Positions 46,889 to 60,798 of a DNA stretch of 64,000 nucleotides are shown here, one piece after another. Position 1 is the first letter of the stretch. Each line of letters opens with the position of its first letter. The stretch is taken from the NCBI GenBank assembly GCA_023159155.1, contig JAJNNX010000076.1, positions 1-64,000 of the forward strand, written 5' to 3'. The translations under genes and the position numbers were made by a program. The notes beneath the pieces are model-generated. The model saw nothing but the letters and a program-made list of their open reading frames with translations. It was not told where the DNA came from and ran no database searches. The stretch is from Ustulina deusta (Eukaryota; Ascomycota; Sordariomycetes; Xylariales; Xylariaceae).

Positions 46889-47707
46889 CTCATTCGCCTT
46901 ATAAGATGGGATTATGGCGCGGATCGAGCGACGCTACAGCCGATATTGTTGGTGTCAACCGCGTCCTAAGATAGGTAGTCAAGTCTGAATGGATCTAAAT
47001 GAACTTACTGCGGGTCGAGAAGTCCGCTTCTAGAACAATCAAATTAGTGGGGCTTGACAGGGAATCCACACGAGGTCGCGTGCTTGATCTCGGGAAATTT
47101 GACACCCCTCGACTTCATACATGTAAATGCTTATCTCCGAAATTTATCCTTAAAACGGAGTTTTGTGTTTTATGTGGAGTGCACTACGTCACTGCCTGCC
47201 TAGGTACATAAGGTACCTAGGTTCCCTCCAGGTTGCCTCATTAGGTATTTAATCAGTACAAACAGATACTTGGCTAGGTAAGAGCATGATTACTAATGGT
47301 CCCGGAAGTTACTGGATATGATGCTTTCTAGCTAGCAAGTTCACTTCATGAGGCAAAGAAGCACAGGTACTAATAGGTATTGTTTGTTCAGCCCGCGGTG
47401 TTGTAGAAGATGCTTCGCACCATCCCTTTCGTCTATGACATTACTTAATTACAAGCTTGCATGCCGTCTAACCATAACGCGCCGATCTTACTCGGGCGCC
47501 AACTCCGAGAAACGCTGAAGCCCCGGCCAGTGACCTATTTTACAATGCTTTCAAGGCTTGATGCTGAAATGCAGACCCCACCCGTACGTAACGCCTGAGG
47601 AGCCTTTTGTTCCCGCGTTGGTATATCCCTCTAGTTATACAACCTTGTCCGTAACGCCAAAACTATTTCCTTTGCTGCAGAGAGCAGACTATGAAACCCC
47701 TTCATGG
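46889..47707. other. Intergenic, helicase promoter and SNT2 3' region
   Basis: 820 bp without a recognised gene. A GGTACCTAGG motif lies at 47212-47222. Confidence 0.5.
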
Positions 47708-50700
47708 TTATATCAGTAGGTTGCGCAGAGATGGGCTAGCACTAGCACCATTCGCAGGTCGTCCATCGTTGAGTCTTGAAGGGGCGTTGTTACTGTTATT
47801 ATTGTTGATGGTTGGCTCATGATTCATTGAGATGCCGTCACGGGATACCGGTGGGCTCCTATGCGGCGTTGTTTGAAACGGCGAGCGCTGAGACAATAGT
47901 CCCTGAGAGAAGTCCGAGGTTCGTGCAGGTGGACCGCCATTTGTGAGACTATGGAGGGACGGTGGATGAGTTGGGGGGTGGTACGGAGTCGCAAAGGAGG
48001 CACCACTGTTGTGAACAGCTGGTGGCCCCCGTCGAGGTGAAGGCGGCGCCCCATTGACCATAGGTTGTCCTAGCCCGTGTTGAATGGGTCCGACCTGATG
48101 GTGTGGCATGGAGGTGATCGGTGGTGGTCGGAGGTCACGTAGGTGGTTATGATGAATGGAACTTGGTCCACTAGAGCTGCTACTTATAGCGTGAGTAGCA
48201 ACAGGAGGCTGTGCCGAACTTCGCTGCCATTCGTTGTAGGAACTGCTCGAGGTTGAATAATTATGAGCAGATGCCGGTGGAGGTCCCGGTGCAGCAATCG
48301 GGCTCGGTCCAGTCCTCGGCGCAGTCACCGGTGGAGGCTGGGCGGGTCCTCCAGGTGGGCCATGCAGTGGGGTTTGTCCCAGAGTTACTGGTGGCTGCAC
48401 GGTTGGTGTTGCCCTTGAGGCCCAGGGGTTTCCAAGGTCGGCGGCGATTCTTGTCACTGCATGCGACGCATGGTGGGGAGAGTTTGGCGCGGCACTCGGG
48501 TTAACGACAGGGGGAGGTCGTAATGGCTCGACTGCTGCTGGTGCCTCAACGGGAGGTGGTGCCACATGGGGCACAGGCTGCCGGCCATCTCTTTTGCACT
48601 TGTGGCATTGGAAGTGCCGCTGTGCAAGAAACATTTGTACCTCATCTCCAACTGTGCTGGCATACCCGTTGGTAAGGATCTTCTCCTGGGATTCATCGAT
48701 CCTATGCCATTTGGGGCTAACATCGATGCCGCATGTGATGCAAGCCTTCTCACCACTTTGGTGAAGCATCGCAATAAGGTCGGGTTCCAGCCATACCTTT
48801 TTTTGGCATGGCAGTGCAGAATTGGGCATTGTTGTGGATGAATGCCTTCTGTTTTGGTTTGCTGGCAGGGTGGTCGCAGTTGTTTTCGTAACAAGATTGA
48901 CCAAATTCGCTTTCCGAACAGTTCCTGTGAGTGCGAGATCGGCTTGCTTGAAGTTACGCACATAGAGCTGCAGAGCATTGGCATTGCTGGACTGGTCATC
49001 CTCAGCCTTAACGATATCGTGCATCCGATGTACCACTGTCTTCTGGGGAATATGCTCCTTGCACCAGACAAGTGCCGACATTGACCCAGTTTCCCCTCCA
49101 ATAGTGACTATATTGTGCTGATCCCGCCTAGATCCTTTGACAGGCGTGATTTCGAAACCTAGGAGGTAACCACCTTTGTGGGCACACTCAACATGAACTT
49201 GATAAATTGTGTATTAGTAGAAATCCAAACACGCGATTGTTAGGTTATGACTCACCTGGGGCACGACAACAGTGGCAAGGCACACAAGCGCCACCTGTCT
49301 CTTTGCAGACTTTACACACTTCTTCATACCTTGTCCGGGGAATGGATGGTATGCCCTCTGAGAGACATAGGGCCTTAGCGCTGCTGAATTTAATCTCTGG
49401 AGTCCACACGGCGCAGGTAACATGAACCCAGTTATTGTCTGCAGTCCGCTTCAAAGGCTCCCTCGGATTTACGGGCCTTCTCAGCTCAACCTGTCTCTTT
49501 TGATAAAGTTCTACCGCCTTCAGGGCTAATTCTCGGTCAACTCTCTCCTTCTCTCTGTCTTTCTCCGTCTTTTTCTTGTGCGTGTTCTTTGGCGGCTCCA
49601 GGAAGTCATGTTCTCTTTTTTCTATGGGACATAGGACGCACTTATATGCCTACAAATGCTGGTTAGTTTCGTTGCCAGTTAATTAATAGCAGAGGGGCGT
49701 GAACTTACGATGGAGACCTGAGGGACCTTGTCATTCATGCACATATCACAGGTCCATTTGTCTTTGTTGCGACTATCAGGGATGCCATAGCATGATCGGT
49801 GAACGGTCAATCGACATTCCCTACAGCAAATGACCTGTTCCCCAAGGATACTACCCTGGTTGCAAACAGCACATGGGAGTGTGCGCAGCTTAGGTAACTC
49901 TGGAGCTGGAGGAGGGGGAGGAGGGGGTGGTGGTTTCTCGACTGGCTTTTCTTTCTTCTTTGGGGGCGGCGCCGGTACAGATCCCACAGCATCTGCACCA
50001 TTTTGCTCGGCATGTTTATCCCCAATGGTTTTGAGCTTCTTTCGTGGTGGAGGATCAGTGGCGGCGGATTGCGTGGTTGCAGCCGGAGGAGTTGCTCGTG
50101 CTGCAGGACTCGCTCTTGTTGGTGTGCTATAGACTGTCATGTTCATCATATCTTCTGCAGCCCTCAGCTCTTTCAACAGCTCCTCGTCGACTCTCCGCTT
50201 CCATGATCTACCCCCGGCAGTAGCAACCTTCTTGGCGAGATCTTCCATATCTTCCCATTGAATTGCATATCTTCGCCACAGCTCAGCACAGCGTCGACAA
50301 AGAGCAACTATGTATTGAATCTTCTCCTTATGGGCGCCCTTGCCGCCATTCTCACTGAGAACGGTAGATGCAGAATTAGGCGCCCTCCGCCACTGTCTCG
50401 AAGACTTAGTTGAGCAGAATTTGCACATGAAACACCGTTTTCGTTGTAGGGCCTTATCCGTATCAAACGCGGAGTCATCGTGGTCGTCAGCAACATCGTC
50501 TTGCAGCTTGCTAGCATCTGCCTCTGCTTTCTTGGCCTCTTTCTTGCCTTTTCTTCCGGAGAAATTACCCCATATTTGTTTGCCACGGTCTGTCTTTTTC
50601 CAGGTATAGTAAAAGCGGACAATACGTGCATGCTTGACAGTCTTGACATGTCTGGTGACCAAGTAGAGCTCAGATCCGTACTTCGTTACTCCCTCTTCAA

Positions 50701-53148
50701 CCTTCTTGATCTCTGTAGCAGTCAGTTCTGGTTCCTTGAATGCTGATTTTTCAGTTCTGTCAAGCACTCTCAGCGCTACGTCGGTTTTGAAGTCGGTTTT
50801 AAAGAGAGTATTAATAGCTACATCAAGAAAATTTGTAGACTCTTTGGGTAAGCCAAGTACTGGAATTATTTTGGCTTTCGCGGATTGAATATAGTTATTG
50901 ATGCGCGATTCTGTCGAAGGTGTGTTGTTGTTGGCATGTTTAGATTTGGGGAAGCCTGCATATGGTACGACAACTGTATCGTCACAGGGTTTCCATAGCA
51001 ACTGCGCCGTATTGTTTGGGTCGTTGTTATCGAAATCCTCCCCTCGGGCAACATATCCTGCTGGTTCATCTTGGATCCATGGGTGGTTTTCACGGTAGAC
51101 CCTTTCTATTTCTGCCGCTGCTGCGAGTGCGTCTTTTGTGGCCTTTGCGTCCTTCTTACTACCTCTTTTGATCTCAACTGGTTTAACGAGCTCCACAGGA
51201 CGACCCGGCCAGGGGAGCACAGTCGCCTGATGTTTTGGACCGAGACGTGATCCAGCTCTTGGATATATCCGGTCGTCATAGTCGAGTGCGTCCTCCGGTT
51301 TGCAATGTTGGCCCAAGTAGCGATATGGCCATAAGCTTGCCTGATAAATCTGCTCTGCAGTGGCGGGTTGATGCGAGTCGTCGATACCATCCGCTGGGCT
51401 TGCGCGATTGGTGTTGATGGCCTCCTCTTCTTCGTCCCAAAACTCTTCTTCTTCTCCTTCTGCATGCGAGTCCAATGGAGTGTGTCTAGCTTCCAACTTT
51501 CTTTCTTGAGCTCGGCTGCAGGCGGCGCAGGCCCAGGCAAAACCACGCGATGGCTTTTTCAGTAAAGCCGGACGAACACAATTCATATGATATGTTTGCT
51601 GGCAAACAGCGCAATCAACGGAGTCGTTACTATGCCCCAATAGTCAGTATGAGATTGTAAGTCTCCACTGTGCAAATCATGAGTGGGGCTCAGAGCAGAG
51701 ATCCAAGCGAGGGAGTGGGGTGGAGGTGGCGCCGCCCTTTTTGCTGAAAACGTACCTGGCACAGTATCCGTTGCACCGCTTACATAGCTTCACAGCGCTC
51801 GTGAACTCCTTACCACGACCCTGTTCGACGAGGATGTATTTCCACCGCTCGTCCAGCACTTTCTTCACCTTCTCCGGCACGTTCACGATCTGAAAACAGG
51901 GGATCACGTCGTAGTGCTTTTGGATGTAGCGGTCATACAGTTTTTCGTACCAGAAACGGTCGGGGGTTTTTCGGTAAGCATCCATGTCTTCAATCTCGGC
52001 TTTGTGGCGGATCTGGCACTTGCCGCGCAGAGATGTCAGTGGGCTAATGTCCGAGTGCATGGTGGCAAACACCAGTCTCGTGTCATTAACCCTTTTACCG
52101 ATGTCTTTTGGCCGATAGTACCAATTGATTTTGAGTGCATCCACTGGCTTTTTGCTGTCGTTCTGCACATGCAGGAATTCCATGATGCGCCCGAGATAGT
52201 ATGGTTCCCCGGGCGGTTCGCACACCAGGTACACGTGGTCTGCACAGGGTCAGTCAGCCAACAGAATAAAAACACCAGGCGCACGGCCATCTTACCATTC
52301 GCCTCCAACACGGTTCCATCGTCGGCTACCATCTTACCGTCCTTCGGTATCCCACCACATTTCTCAAAGCTGAGCATGTTGGTTTCCTTGTATCCTGCGC
52401 CAGCATGCGCTGCTGCCTGAGCAGCGCCTCGCCTTGTGCCCGTGACAGCTGATGATGTAGTTGGAGTCGGTGTTGGCGTGTTAGTTTGGCTGTGCATGTT
52501 GTTTGCAGTTGCTTGTGTCGTAGCTTTGCGCTTTTTAGATGGTCCTGAAGAGGTTGCGGGGCCGGTCGCGTTCGCGGTGGTGGGAGCGGTTGGATGCGCG
52601 TCTTTGCTGGTGCCGTGAGAACTCGCACTCTTAGAATCGTCTGCTGCAGCACCTTTGCGCGTGCTTGACGCCGTGGTCTTATTGGCATCGCCCGTGCCGT
52701 TTGTTGCTGCGTTAGCTTGCCGCATTCCTTTTTTTGGTTCCTCTTCTTTCTTCTCGGGAAATGCATCCTCCATCTCCACATCCAAATCTCTGTCCTCGGC
52801 ATAGTTGGGACGTGCCTGGCCACGATTCCGAGAACGTGTGCCATATGGTGACGGACCGGCCATGGCGTCTTTGGACAATGCGCTCGATGCCGCCGAGTTG
52901 GACTTGCTCATGGGTTGGGTGTTGGCGTTGGCGGCATTTTCTCCAGATTGCTTGGAGTCGACAGGCTTGGTGGTGGAGGTGGAGGAAGAAGGTCGGGGCG
53001 TAGGTGTAGGTGCATTTGGAGGTGCAGGTGCAGGGCTAGATGTGTGAGACGTTGACTGTTTTTGGGCGGCGGCGGGCCCTGGGAATTCCTTGGTTGAGGA
53101 TGACGAAGGATTTGGCTGATCATCGGAGTCGCTTGTCTTCTGCGCCAT
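47708..53148 (-). CDS. SNT2: SNT2-type chromatin regulator, BAH-PHD-SANT-PHD-ePHD (1713 aa, five exons)
   Basis: Exons are 53148-52296, 52239-51756, 51629-49709, 49649-49256 and 49197-47708, with introns of 56, 126, 59 and 58 bp in consistent phase. The N-terminal 240 residues are a Ser/Thr/Pro/Ala low-complexity tail. A BAH domain follows (about 255-410, ..YLVCEPPGEPYYLGRI). The first PHD finger is split by intron 2 (about 440-485). A SANT domain (about 747-794, HVKTVKHARIVRFYYTWKK) precedes a second PHD (about 1030-1082) and an extended PHD (about 1087-1245). A CxxC...CxxC GATA-like pair lies near 1390-1440, followed by a long Pro/Ser/His-rich tail. In yeast Snt2 forms a complex with Ecm5 and Rpd3 and binds modified H3 in stress response; filamentous fungal orthologues affect growth, conidiation and autophagy. 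Confidence 0.9.
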
Positions 53149-56100
53149 GGTGGGCGATTAACAGGCGGCGCATCCAATGTGACACAGAAAACGCCGAAAG
53201 GTTACGGCGTAGCGACGGCAAGAAGTGGTAGAGCTCTACATCCATAGATCCCAGGATAGGTGCAGGTGCAAAAGCTGCAGGCAACGACAACAAAAGAAAC
53301 CCCCTCTACCGAGCCAAGAGTACACGTGCTGGAAGCCAGACTGGGTGGTTTGCTGGGGACACGATGGCCTGCCAGAGCACCAGAATGCGAGTAAGCTGGC
53401 CGGAGTGTCTGATATGACGGCCGACGTGATTATATAGAGGGACTTCGGTGGCGGCCAAGAGGGCGGGACGGAGAGAAATGGAGGGATGGAAAATGCGAAG
53501 CAGAGATAGAATATGGTTTAGAGAGGAGAGATAATAATGGACACGGGGGAGAGAACGAGCCAGCAGTTCAAGTATCTGGGGGAGGGGAGCAGGGGGTGGA
53601 AATAAAATTTGGGAAGTGCGTGGGTTGAGAATTAGAAGTAAGAGGGAAAAAGAGTTGGATGAGAGTGTGTGTGTGAGTGAGTGAGAGACAGGGAGAGAGA
53701 GAGAGGAGAGAGAGGTGTATGTAATATGATGTGGGACGGGGAGGATGAAAGGTAGTTTTAGCTAAAAGAAGCATCAATGTTGACGGGGGAGGTCTGAGGC
53801 GGCGGGACAGGCCAACCCTTCAAAGTCGGCGTCCAAGGTCCACGGTCCACGGTCTACGTACGGTCCACATACGCGTGCGCAGACCAGAGAGAGCTCCAGA
53901 GTGCACACCACACAACCACACGCACGCACACACGCACCACCAGGAGTACCTTGGCCCAGCCGGCACCGCAGGGCGATTTAACAAATGCGTAGATGCTGGA
54001 TGATGCAGACAGCGCAGGTAGGTGGGCAGGGAAGCAGGTTGGTAGGTGTAGTACCCAGTGCAATGAGCGGAATTACTGAGAATGGCCAATGTTTGGCGTT
54101 GGCGATGGCGATGACGATGATGGGAACAGATATGTCAAAGGAGGGTCTGCAGCTGATAGAGACCTGGGGAGCGCCGAGCCAGCGAACAGGCCTGGATGGA
54201 TGAGGAAGAAAGATTCAATGCCAGCGGACTAGCAATCCTGGTGGATACTCATGTAACTCTAGGCCGAGCGAACTAGTTTTCTGCCCTTCTGATATCTCGA
54301 AAGAGAAATCGGCGAAATAGGCAGTCCAGTGCCCGCTTATCGTTAGGCTGTGCTGTGTTTGTTTTAATTTTTGCCCAGTCCGAGAGATTTATTCATGAGC
54401 CGAGGAATCTACCTGGGCCGTCAATTGATAGAGATGGCGACACTCCAAGTTTTAAGCTGGAGTACTATCTAACGGTGGGAGGGAGGGAATGACAATGGTA
54501 TCATCAATGTGGATACGGATGGCTCTATTCATTGATGCAATTGACGTGTCTCCCGAGTAAAAAGGCTAAGCTCCAGTCTGGGACGGTATTTGCCAGGTCA
54601 GGTCAGGTCAGGTACCTCAAGTAGGGTAAGGCAATAAATAACTCGAGAAGGAGGGACATCGGAGAAAAAACTGCCAAAAGCTGATTTGATATTGCCACAT
54701 GCCTATGATTACATGGCTGCAGCTTATAGCCTTACCCTGGTCCACATCGTCCACCTACTTACACTACTACCTATCTATCCTCCTCTTTCACATAACACCT
54801 CACTACATTACTATAGTGACCTGCCCAGTATACTTATTTTGCAGTGCGCGCACAAGCGAACATAGCATGCCTTTGTCCAAACCGACATTCCTAAGCAAGG
54901 TATACCTGTTCCATCAACGCCCACGTATATCTCCACCTCTTCCCGCCAATCCATCAACAGGGAATCTACTCTTTGCTTGCGAATGTGCATCCAGAGTCTT
55001 TTTTTTAAGCATGTCTTGCTATGTAGTATTATTATTAGTAGTAGTAGAATTCATTCTCATCTCTTGCCTACACCAGCTTCCTCTGCATATACCACGGTAT
55101 TAGTGCCACTACTACTAAGTAGTAGCAGTAGTAGTAGTGGGTACAGATATGATGAAGATGCATGTAGGTCATCAATCTATTACTGAGCATCAAGACAGCC
55201 TGACGTACCTCAGGTAATTTGCTGCTGCGGGTATGTGCGCTCTCGCACATTCGGTGACACTAAGAGGTATGTGTGTGCAGCGCACGCGGACACCTACGAT
55301 GGGTGAACAGCGTTGTTTCATGGTGCTCAAAAATAGGCCAAATTCTACAGCACTCTGCCGGACAGGATGATAGGTATGCAAAGAAGACAGGGAAGACAAA
55401 CAGGAAGGGACGCCGGCCACGGAATCAATGGGTAGATTGATGAGCCATGACTTGACGTGATTACAGGCGTTGTACAATGTACGAAGAAATATGTACCTGT
55501 ATACCTACCTACATGGAATATGCAGGTTTGGTAGCAAAAAGATGGGGGGCACAGCAGGTACGGTACATCCTCCCGATGCTACCAAGCTGGAAAACGCGAG
55601 TACTTTGGGTACCTAGGTACCGGCACCTGCAGAGGTACACATGTCGTCGCCCTCTGGAACTCGCTAGAGCAGAGAGGCAGAAAGACAGGGCTTTTTTAGG
55701 GTGGTCTTGGGGGTCCCCACCACATACACACGCTAAGCCCCTCCCCCTGTCTCTTAAGACCAACGGAATTGCGTCTCCTTGCCCAAAGCTGCATGTTCTT
55801 TTCGACTTCATCTCATCATTTCATTCTAACAAGCCAGCCGTCGTGGCCCTCCACCTCCAGCGCCTACAGCTCAAAATCCGAGCAGACCTTCCTGCCATGC
55901 TATTGCTGTAGATAGGATGCCCTGTGATGTAGAAATAGACCTCGACTGATGAACCATGGTCAATTAGGTAGATTCTAAGTAGGTACCTGTCTTCCCTTAA
56001 GGTTTATGTTTTAGTCCGATTGTGGCCATCACGATCGGCGGCGTGTCGCCCTTCGATATAAGACAGTGATCAATCTGCCACTCTCGCTATGCACACCTAA

Positions 56101-58622
56101 AAGGGCAGTAGACGATTCGGAAGCATTTTTTGTCGTTTACATAGAGGCCAGATGCCACACATCCGATTCTGTGCGCCCAACCAAACTCTTATTGATATAT
56201 CAACATGATGTGTTGACGTCTTGGTGCTGGTAAGTGAGTGGTCCCATGTCCTGCCCAAATAGCCTTTTTGCCCCCGACATAGCGTATCCGTCAGTCATCG
56301 CTCCTAGGCGATATTATACCTAGTATTCCTAGAATTCTACCTAGGTACCGCCCCAGATGAGACAGAGTCGCCCCTCAAAATTTCCAGTAACATGTTCCCT
56401 CACCCTGTAGCGTAGTGAGTGTACAGCAGCGCTGCTTAGCCTCTACTGATGGTGGGGACACCTCGAGTCCTGTCTCCTTACTTCCTCAACTTTCTCACAC
56501 ACACTCTCTCTCCCCGCACATGCCTCTCCCCAGCACCGGTATCTATAGAAACAAACCTTACTTGGTCTTGATGAGACTATAAGGTAGGTATTATGGTAGC
56601 AATGGATATTTTCCCCGGTTGCGAGTGCAGCCAGGGCGTTCTCTGAAGCGAGGCGTTTTACTCAACACAATGAGTGAAACAAATACTAACCCGAGTCAGT
56701 GGTCCCGGGTTTTTTGAGACAGAGAATCGTGAGATTGGTGCCGGTCGCATAGGTAGGGATGAAGTTCCGAGGGAAGACTCGCCCGTCCGAATCGAAACTG
56801 GCTGCCAAGTCACATGATACTGCAGGGATCTTTTCTGCTTGGCTGTGCAGCGACCCGTCGCCTCTTTCTAAGCGCCCCCACCTCTCCATGAATTCGCCAT
56901 GGATCAACCCAATAAGCCTTGTGCATCGCCCTTCATAACCTCCCTAGCCGCAAACATGAATCAACGGCAGCTCATTTCGACGATACCATCAGGCCTATGG
57001 CGGTCGAGAACACAACGGACGGTCAGCGTCGATGAGAAGAACTAACAAGGATAAAAATAGGCACAGGCGCATCTCATTTATGAGACCTACTAGGCACGTT
57101 TGTGCTGTTCTTGGTAACCTAACCTTCGGTATGACAGTGTAATGCAAGCATTGTAGACTTGAACCAACGAAAATTGACGAGAATGGTTGCTAGCCTATTT
57201 AAGCGATCGGCGCGTAATTAGGATCCAGGAGTGAGCAGAACGGTACCGGTCTGTCTCCTGTCATAGTAGGATGGACATGTTTGGTTCTTACCGAGCGAGA
57301 GGAGTCGAGATTCAGAAGAGCGAAAACTCTCGCACCTGCGCTGCATCGTCGGATTTATACGACAGGTTTCGCGGCAAACGCGTCGTTCGAAGTTTGAGTC
57401 GTGGTAGGTATCATGTGGGCTGCCGGTGACGTCTAGCGAAGGCGTAGGGGTTGTACCGCGCATCATTCATAGTAAGATACTAGGCAGCACTACTAGGCAG
57501 GTACCTACTCTCTCATTAGTATAGCCCCTCCCGTCCAGGGCTGTGTCGCCCAGTCACCTCCACGCTCATCATGACAACTTCGGGTTGCAGTTTCGTCGTG
57601 GAATCGCTGGAAAGAGAAAATGTGGAAAAGCTTAGGTAAGGGTATCACGCTCACTGCCGCTAAAAAGTTATACATTCACTCCGAGCTTGGGATATGCTCT
57701 GTCGCCGGGGTGCCTAGAGGAGGCGGTGCGCTACTGGGCAAGGTCATATCGGATGGATGTCATCAGCCCAAGGTTCAATGTCTACTCCGTATATCTCCTA
57801 CCTATACTAGGCTGGACCACTGGCTGGACCAAAGCTGCATCATCGGGACTCGAGGCACAGGCAATCGATAGAGCTCGACCATGGCTCGGTCGAGTTGGGC
57901 TCATTGACGTTAAATGCAGTCGACCTACTTACATAGGCACGGTAGGCAAGCCGGGTGCTACCTGACCACAGCCGACCGCCCACTGAGCATTACGACGCTG
58001 ATGGATTGCGGAATTCAACAACAGCTGTTTCGGTGTAGCCGATAACCCGTGAATACAATACATTTCTGTGCAGGAGGACATGAATGTCCATTGCATCAAG
58101 CTTTCCAAACGAGAAATGAGCCCTCAATGTGCCGGAAAACCGGGACCACCCAATGAGTGGTCGCGGTGCGCGAGACAAGGACCAATCGGGTTTAAGGGAA
58201 GTGGTGGTTTTGTTGACGAGAATGAGTAGGATAACCCCCCAACTTGATCTGACGACTGGTGATGGTCCCTCACGCTATGTCCCGGTTCAACGTCGTAGTG
58301 TGATCCTGGCATGTCACCCTCCTTCCCCTTCCTGCGCCACAGGCCACTTGCTACTCGAAGATTATGGCACGGAGGCTCTAACATCCCTGCCGAATCGATA
58401 TACGGGCTTTCTGCGGTATCTACCTTTTGGAGAGTTGAGATGACGCTCTCTTGGCGCTCGCGGGGTAATGAAAATGCACATGTGTGTCTACGGTATTCCG
58501 GCACAGTCATTTGCCTCACCACACGAAGGCTATTTTGGCACACCACATCCCTCCCTCCAGGGTTCTAACAACAGTCAGCAAAGCCAACTACCAACCACCC
58601 GGCACAGCCGACATCAAGACCT
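53149..58622. other. 5.5-kb gene desert upstream of SNT2
   Basis: The largest gene-free stretch of normal base composition in the window. Near SNT2 there is a GA/GT-rich tract (53660-53715) and a CA-rich tract (53906-53940). A GGTCCACGGTCCACGGTC repeat lies at about 53837-53854. Trinucleotide TAG/TAC repeats form a potential hairpin at 55106-55140. AGGTACCTA-type palindromes recur at about 54611, 55505, 55608, 55980, 56340 and 57499. No conserved ORF was recognised. It may hold a long SNT2 5' UTR, regulatory DNA or a non-coding transcript. Confidence 0.5.
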
Positions 58623-59722
58623 ATGGATGAGAGCTCCTCTAACCGCTACCGCCTTGACACCGATAGCTCGGCTACATTGGCCCTGCCTGACGGTCAGACG
58701 CTCAGCTATGCTCAATATGGCTTACTGACCGGCCCTGCGATATTTTATCTGCACGGTTTGCCTGGTTCGCGCATGGAAGGCGCTCTCTTCGATGCACCAG
58801 CTATCACACCTCGAGCTCGCATCATCTCTGTTGATCGACCTGGCTATGGTTTAAGCTCGCCACAGCCGAACAGAACCATATTAGATCATGCAAAGGACGT
58901 AGACTACCTCGCTAATCACCTTGGTCTAGATAGTTACGCTGTGCTCGGAATCTCAGGAGGTGGCCCATATGCTCTGGCTTGTGCAGCAATGTTACCCGCG
59001 GACAAGCTCAAGGCAGTGTCGATTATCGGCGGGCTGGGACCGCCCGAAGTTGGCAAGAAGGGCAGTAAGAATTTCTCGTAGTTGTCTTCTTCTTCTTCTC
59101 CCCATCCGTTCCAAGAATATGAAGGCGCCTGCTCGGGCTACAACCATGTGTTAAGGTATTTCCAAGTATCCAGAACACTTACGGATTACGTTTGCGATAG
59201 CGCCTACTAACTCCAGATGTTGCAGTGGATTGGTGGCATTGGATTGGTTTCACCGTCGGCTTTCGCTATTTCCCCTGGGCGTGCCGCTGGTGGTTTTCGC
59301 GAGAGACCCTCGGGCGGCTCGACTTGACCGAGCAAGAGCGGTTGGACCGGTTCCAGCAGGAATGGTCCGCGGCGAAATCGAAGGCCCATGCCAAGGATGC
59401 TGCGGTCTTGGAAGACGCTGATTGGACCCGGTGGTTGGTGCGAAATCATCGCGAAGCGTACCGTCAGGGTTTCCATGATTTCGCACTTGACGGGAAGCTG
59501 ATGAGCAATGACTTCGGCTTTCAAATACGGGATATTCGACGCGATCTGCCAATTCATTTATGGTATGGGAAAGACGACACCTATATTCCCCCAAGCCACG
59601 GGGAGGGAATTGCTGCCATGCTAGGGCCAGAAGCGCGGCTGACGATCGAGGATGAAACCCACGGCTCCCTTATCTTGAACTGTCGAGTTCGCGCACTGGA
59701 AGATCTGATGGCGGCCATGTAA
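58623..59722 (+). CDS. Alpha/beta hydrolase fold protein (312 aa, two exons)
   Basis: Exons are 58623-59064 and 59226-59722. The 161-bp intron has a GTAAGA donor, an ACTAAC branch site and a GCAG acceptor, joining in phase 1 to give a GMDWW junction. Motifs are HGLPGSR (oxyanion hole, 44-50), DRPGYGLSS (71-79), the nucleophile elbow GISGGG with Ser111, Asp264 or Asp265 in YGKDDTYIPP, and His293 in DETHGSL. There is no signal peptide. The sequence fits the epoxide-hydrolase/haloperoxidase-like branch of alpha/beta hydrolases. The substrate is unknown. Confidence 0.87.
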
Positions 59723-60798
59723 CAGTTGTACCGCCATGAATGTATTATAGTGATTGTACCAGTAGCAACGACGATATATCCCCACTCTTCCTCACCCCTC
59801 ATGCGTTTGAATCATAGTCCATCTACATCCAGTAAATTAAATTATATATTATGCTCAGAATCATCCCTGATTTGTAAAACACTGTGTGGACGTTGGCCAA
59901 TAGTGACCCCGCGACGTAACTTTGACCTGCCCGGCACAGATTGAATATCCAGGGATTAAACAGCGAGCTAGGTACCTCCGCACAGTATATTCACCGCTGG
60001 TTGCCAGATATGGGCTAGTCGGATTCCTCCAACGGGTTAGTTTTTAACTCCAACTGTGATGACGAACCTTTTTTTTTTTTTTTTCCCTCTTTTCTTTTAT
60101 TAATGCAAAAATGCCTATTCGTCGCATCTTCCAGCCTAGAAAGCGAAGACATTCTGCAGTTTTTCATCCTCGGTCGTTTGCTCCTTGGCACGATATCCGA
60201 GCTACCGTACACACTAAGTATACCTATTGTAGACTACTGTATACTAAGTTGAGGAAACCTGAGCGGGCGAAAGAAGCCTCGGTCCTGCCGTTAGTCTAGT
60301 GCGGGACTTGGCTAGATTGCGTAGATGAGATGGGTGTATCGCTGGAATCAAACTACCTAAGATGGTAAGTTCACCCGGTATCTAGATGTCTAAAAGACGG
60401 AAAGAAAAATCGCTTCATTTGTAGCCCGTTATTTATATCATGGAATGTTGATAAATAGAAGGGGAGCGCAAAAAATTGAAAAAATAAAAATAAAAATAAT
60501 AAAAATAAAAATAAAAATAACCTATATACATGATCTGAGAGTGACACATAAATCGTGTTCCCAAGATCCACGTACGCAGGTAACAAACATGTAACAATCG
60601 TGGGTTCTCGGCGACTTCTAGAACGACCCGTCGTGTCCCCCCACCTTGAGCTCTTAGCTCTCTCCAACCGCCACCGCTATACCGGCCCTGTACCGACTCA
60701 ACCTCACCAACACTACCCTAGTGCGATAAGAGTTTGCGTGTATCAGGTTCGAGTAACAGCCGACGGAGTATTCCCATCAACGTGTTGACAAGCCCGCA
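59723..60798. other. Intergenic with low-complexity tracts
   Basis: 1.1 kb between two plus-strand genes. It has a T-run at 60069-60084 and an (AAAATA)n tract at 60479-60521, and an AGGTACCT motif at 59972-59979. No gene recognised. Confidence 0.5.

Noticed and set aside
47824..49101. Several Pro- or Ser-rich frames on both strands in the SNT2 3' exon
   Set aside because: Alternative-frame shadows of the low-complexity SNT2 C-terminal tail.
57687..57965. 92-codon plus-strand frame with a hydrophobic stretch
   Set aside because: No recognised motif, overlaps another frame, and has no convincing splice sites or conservation signal by eye; left inside the gene desert.
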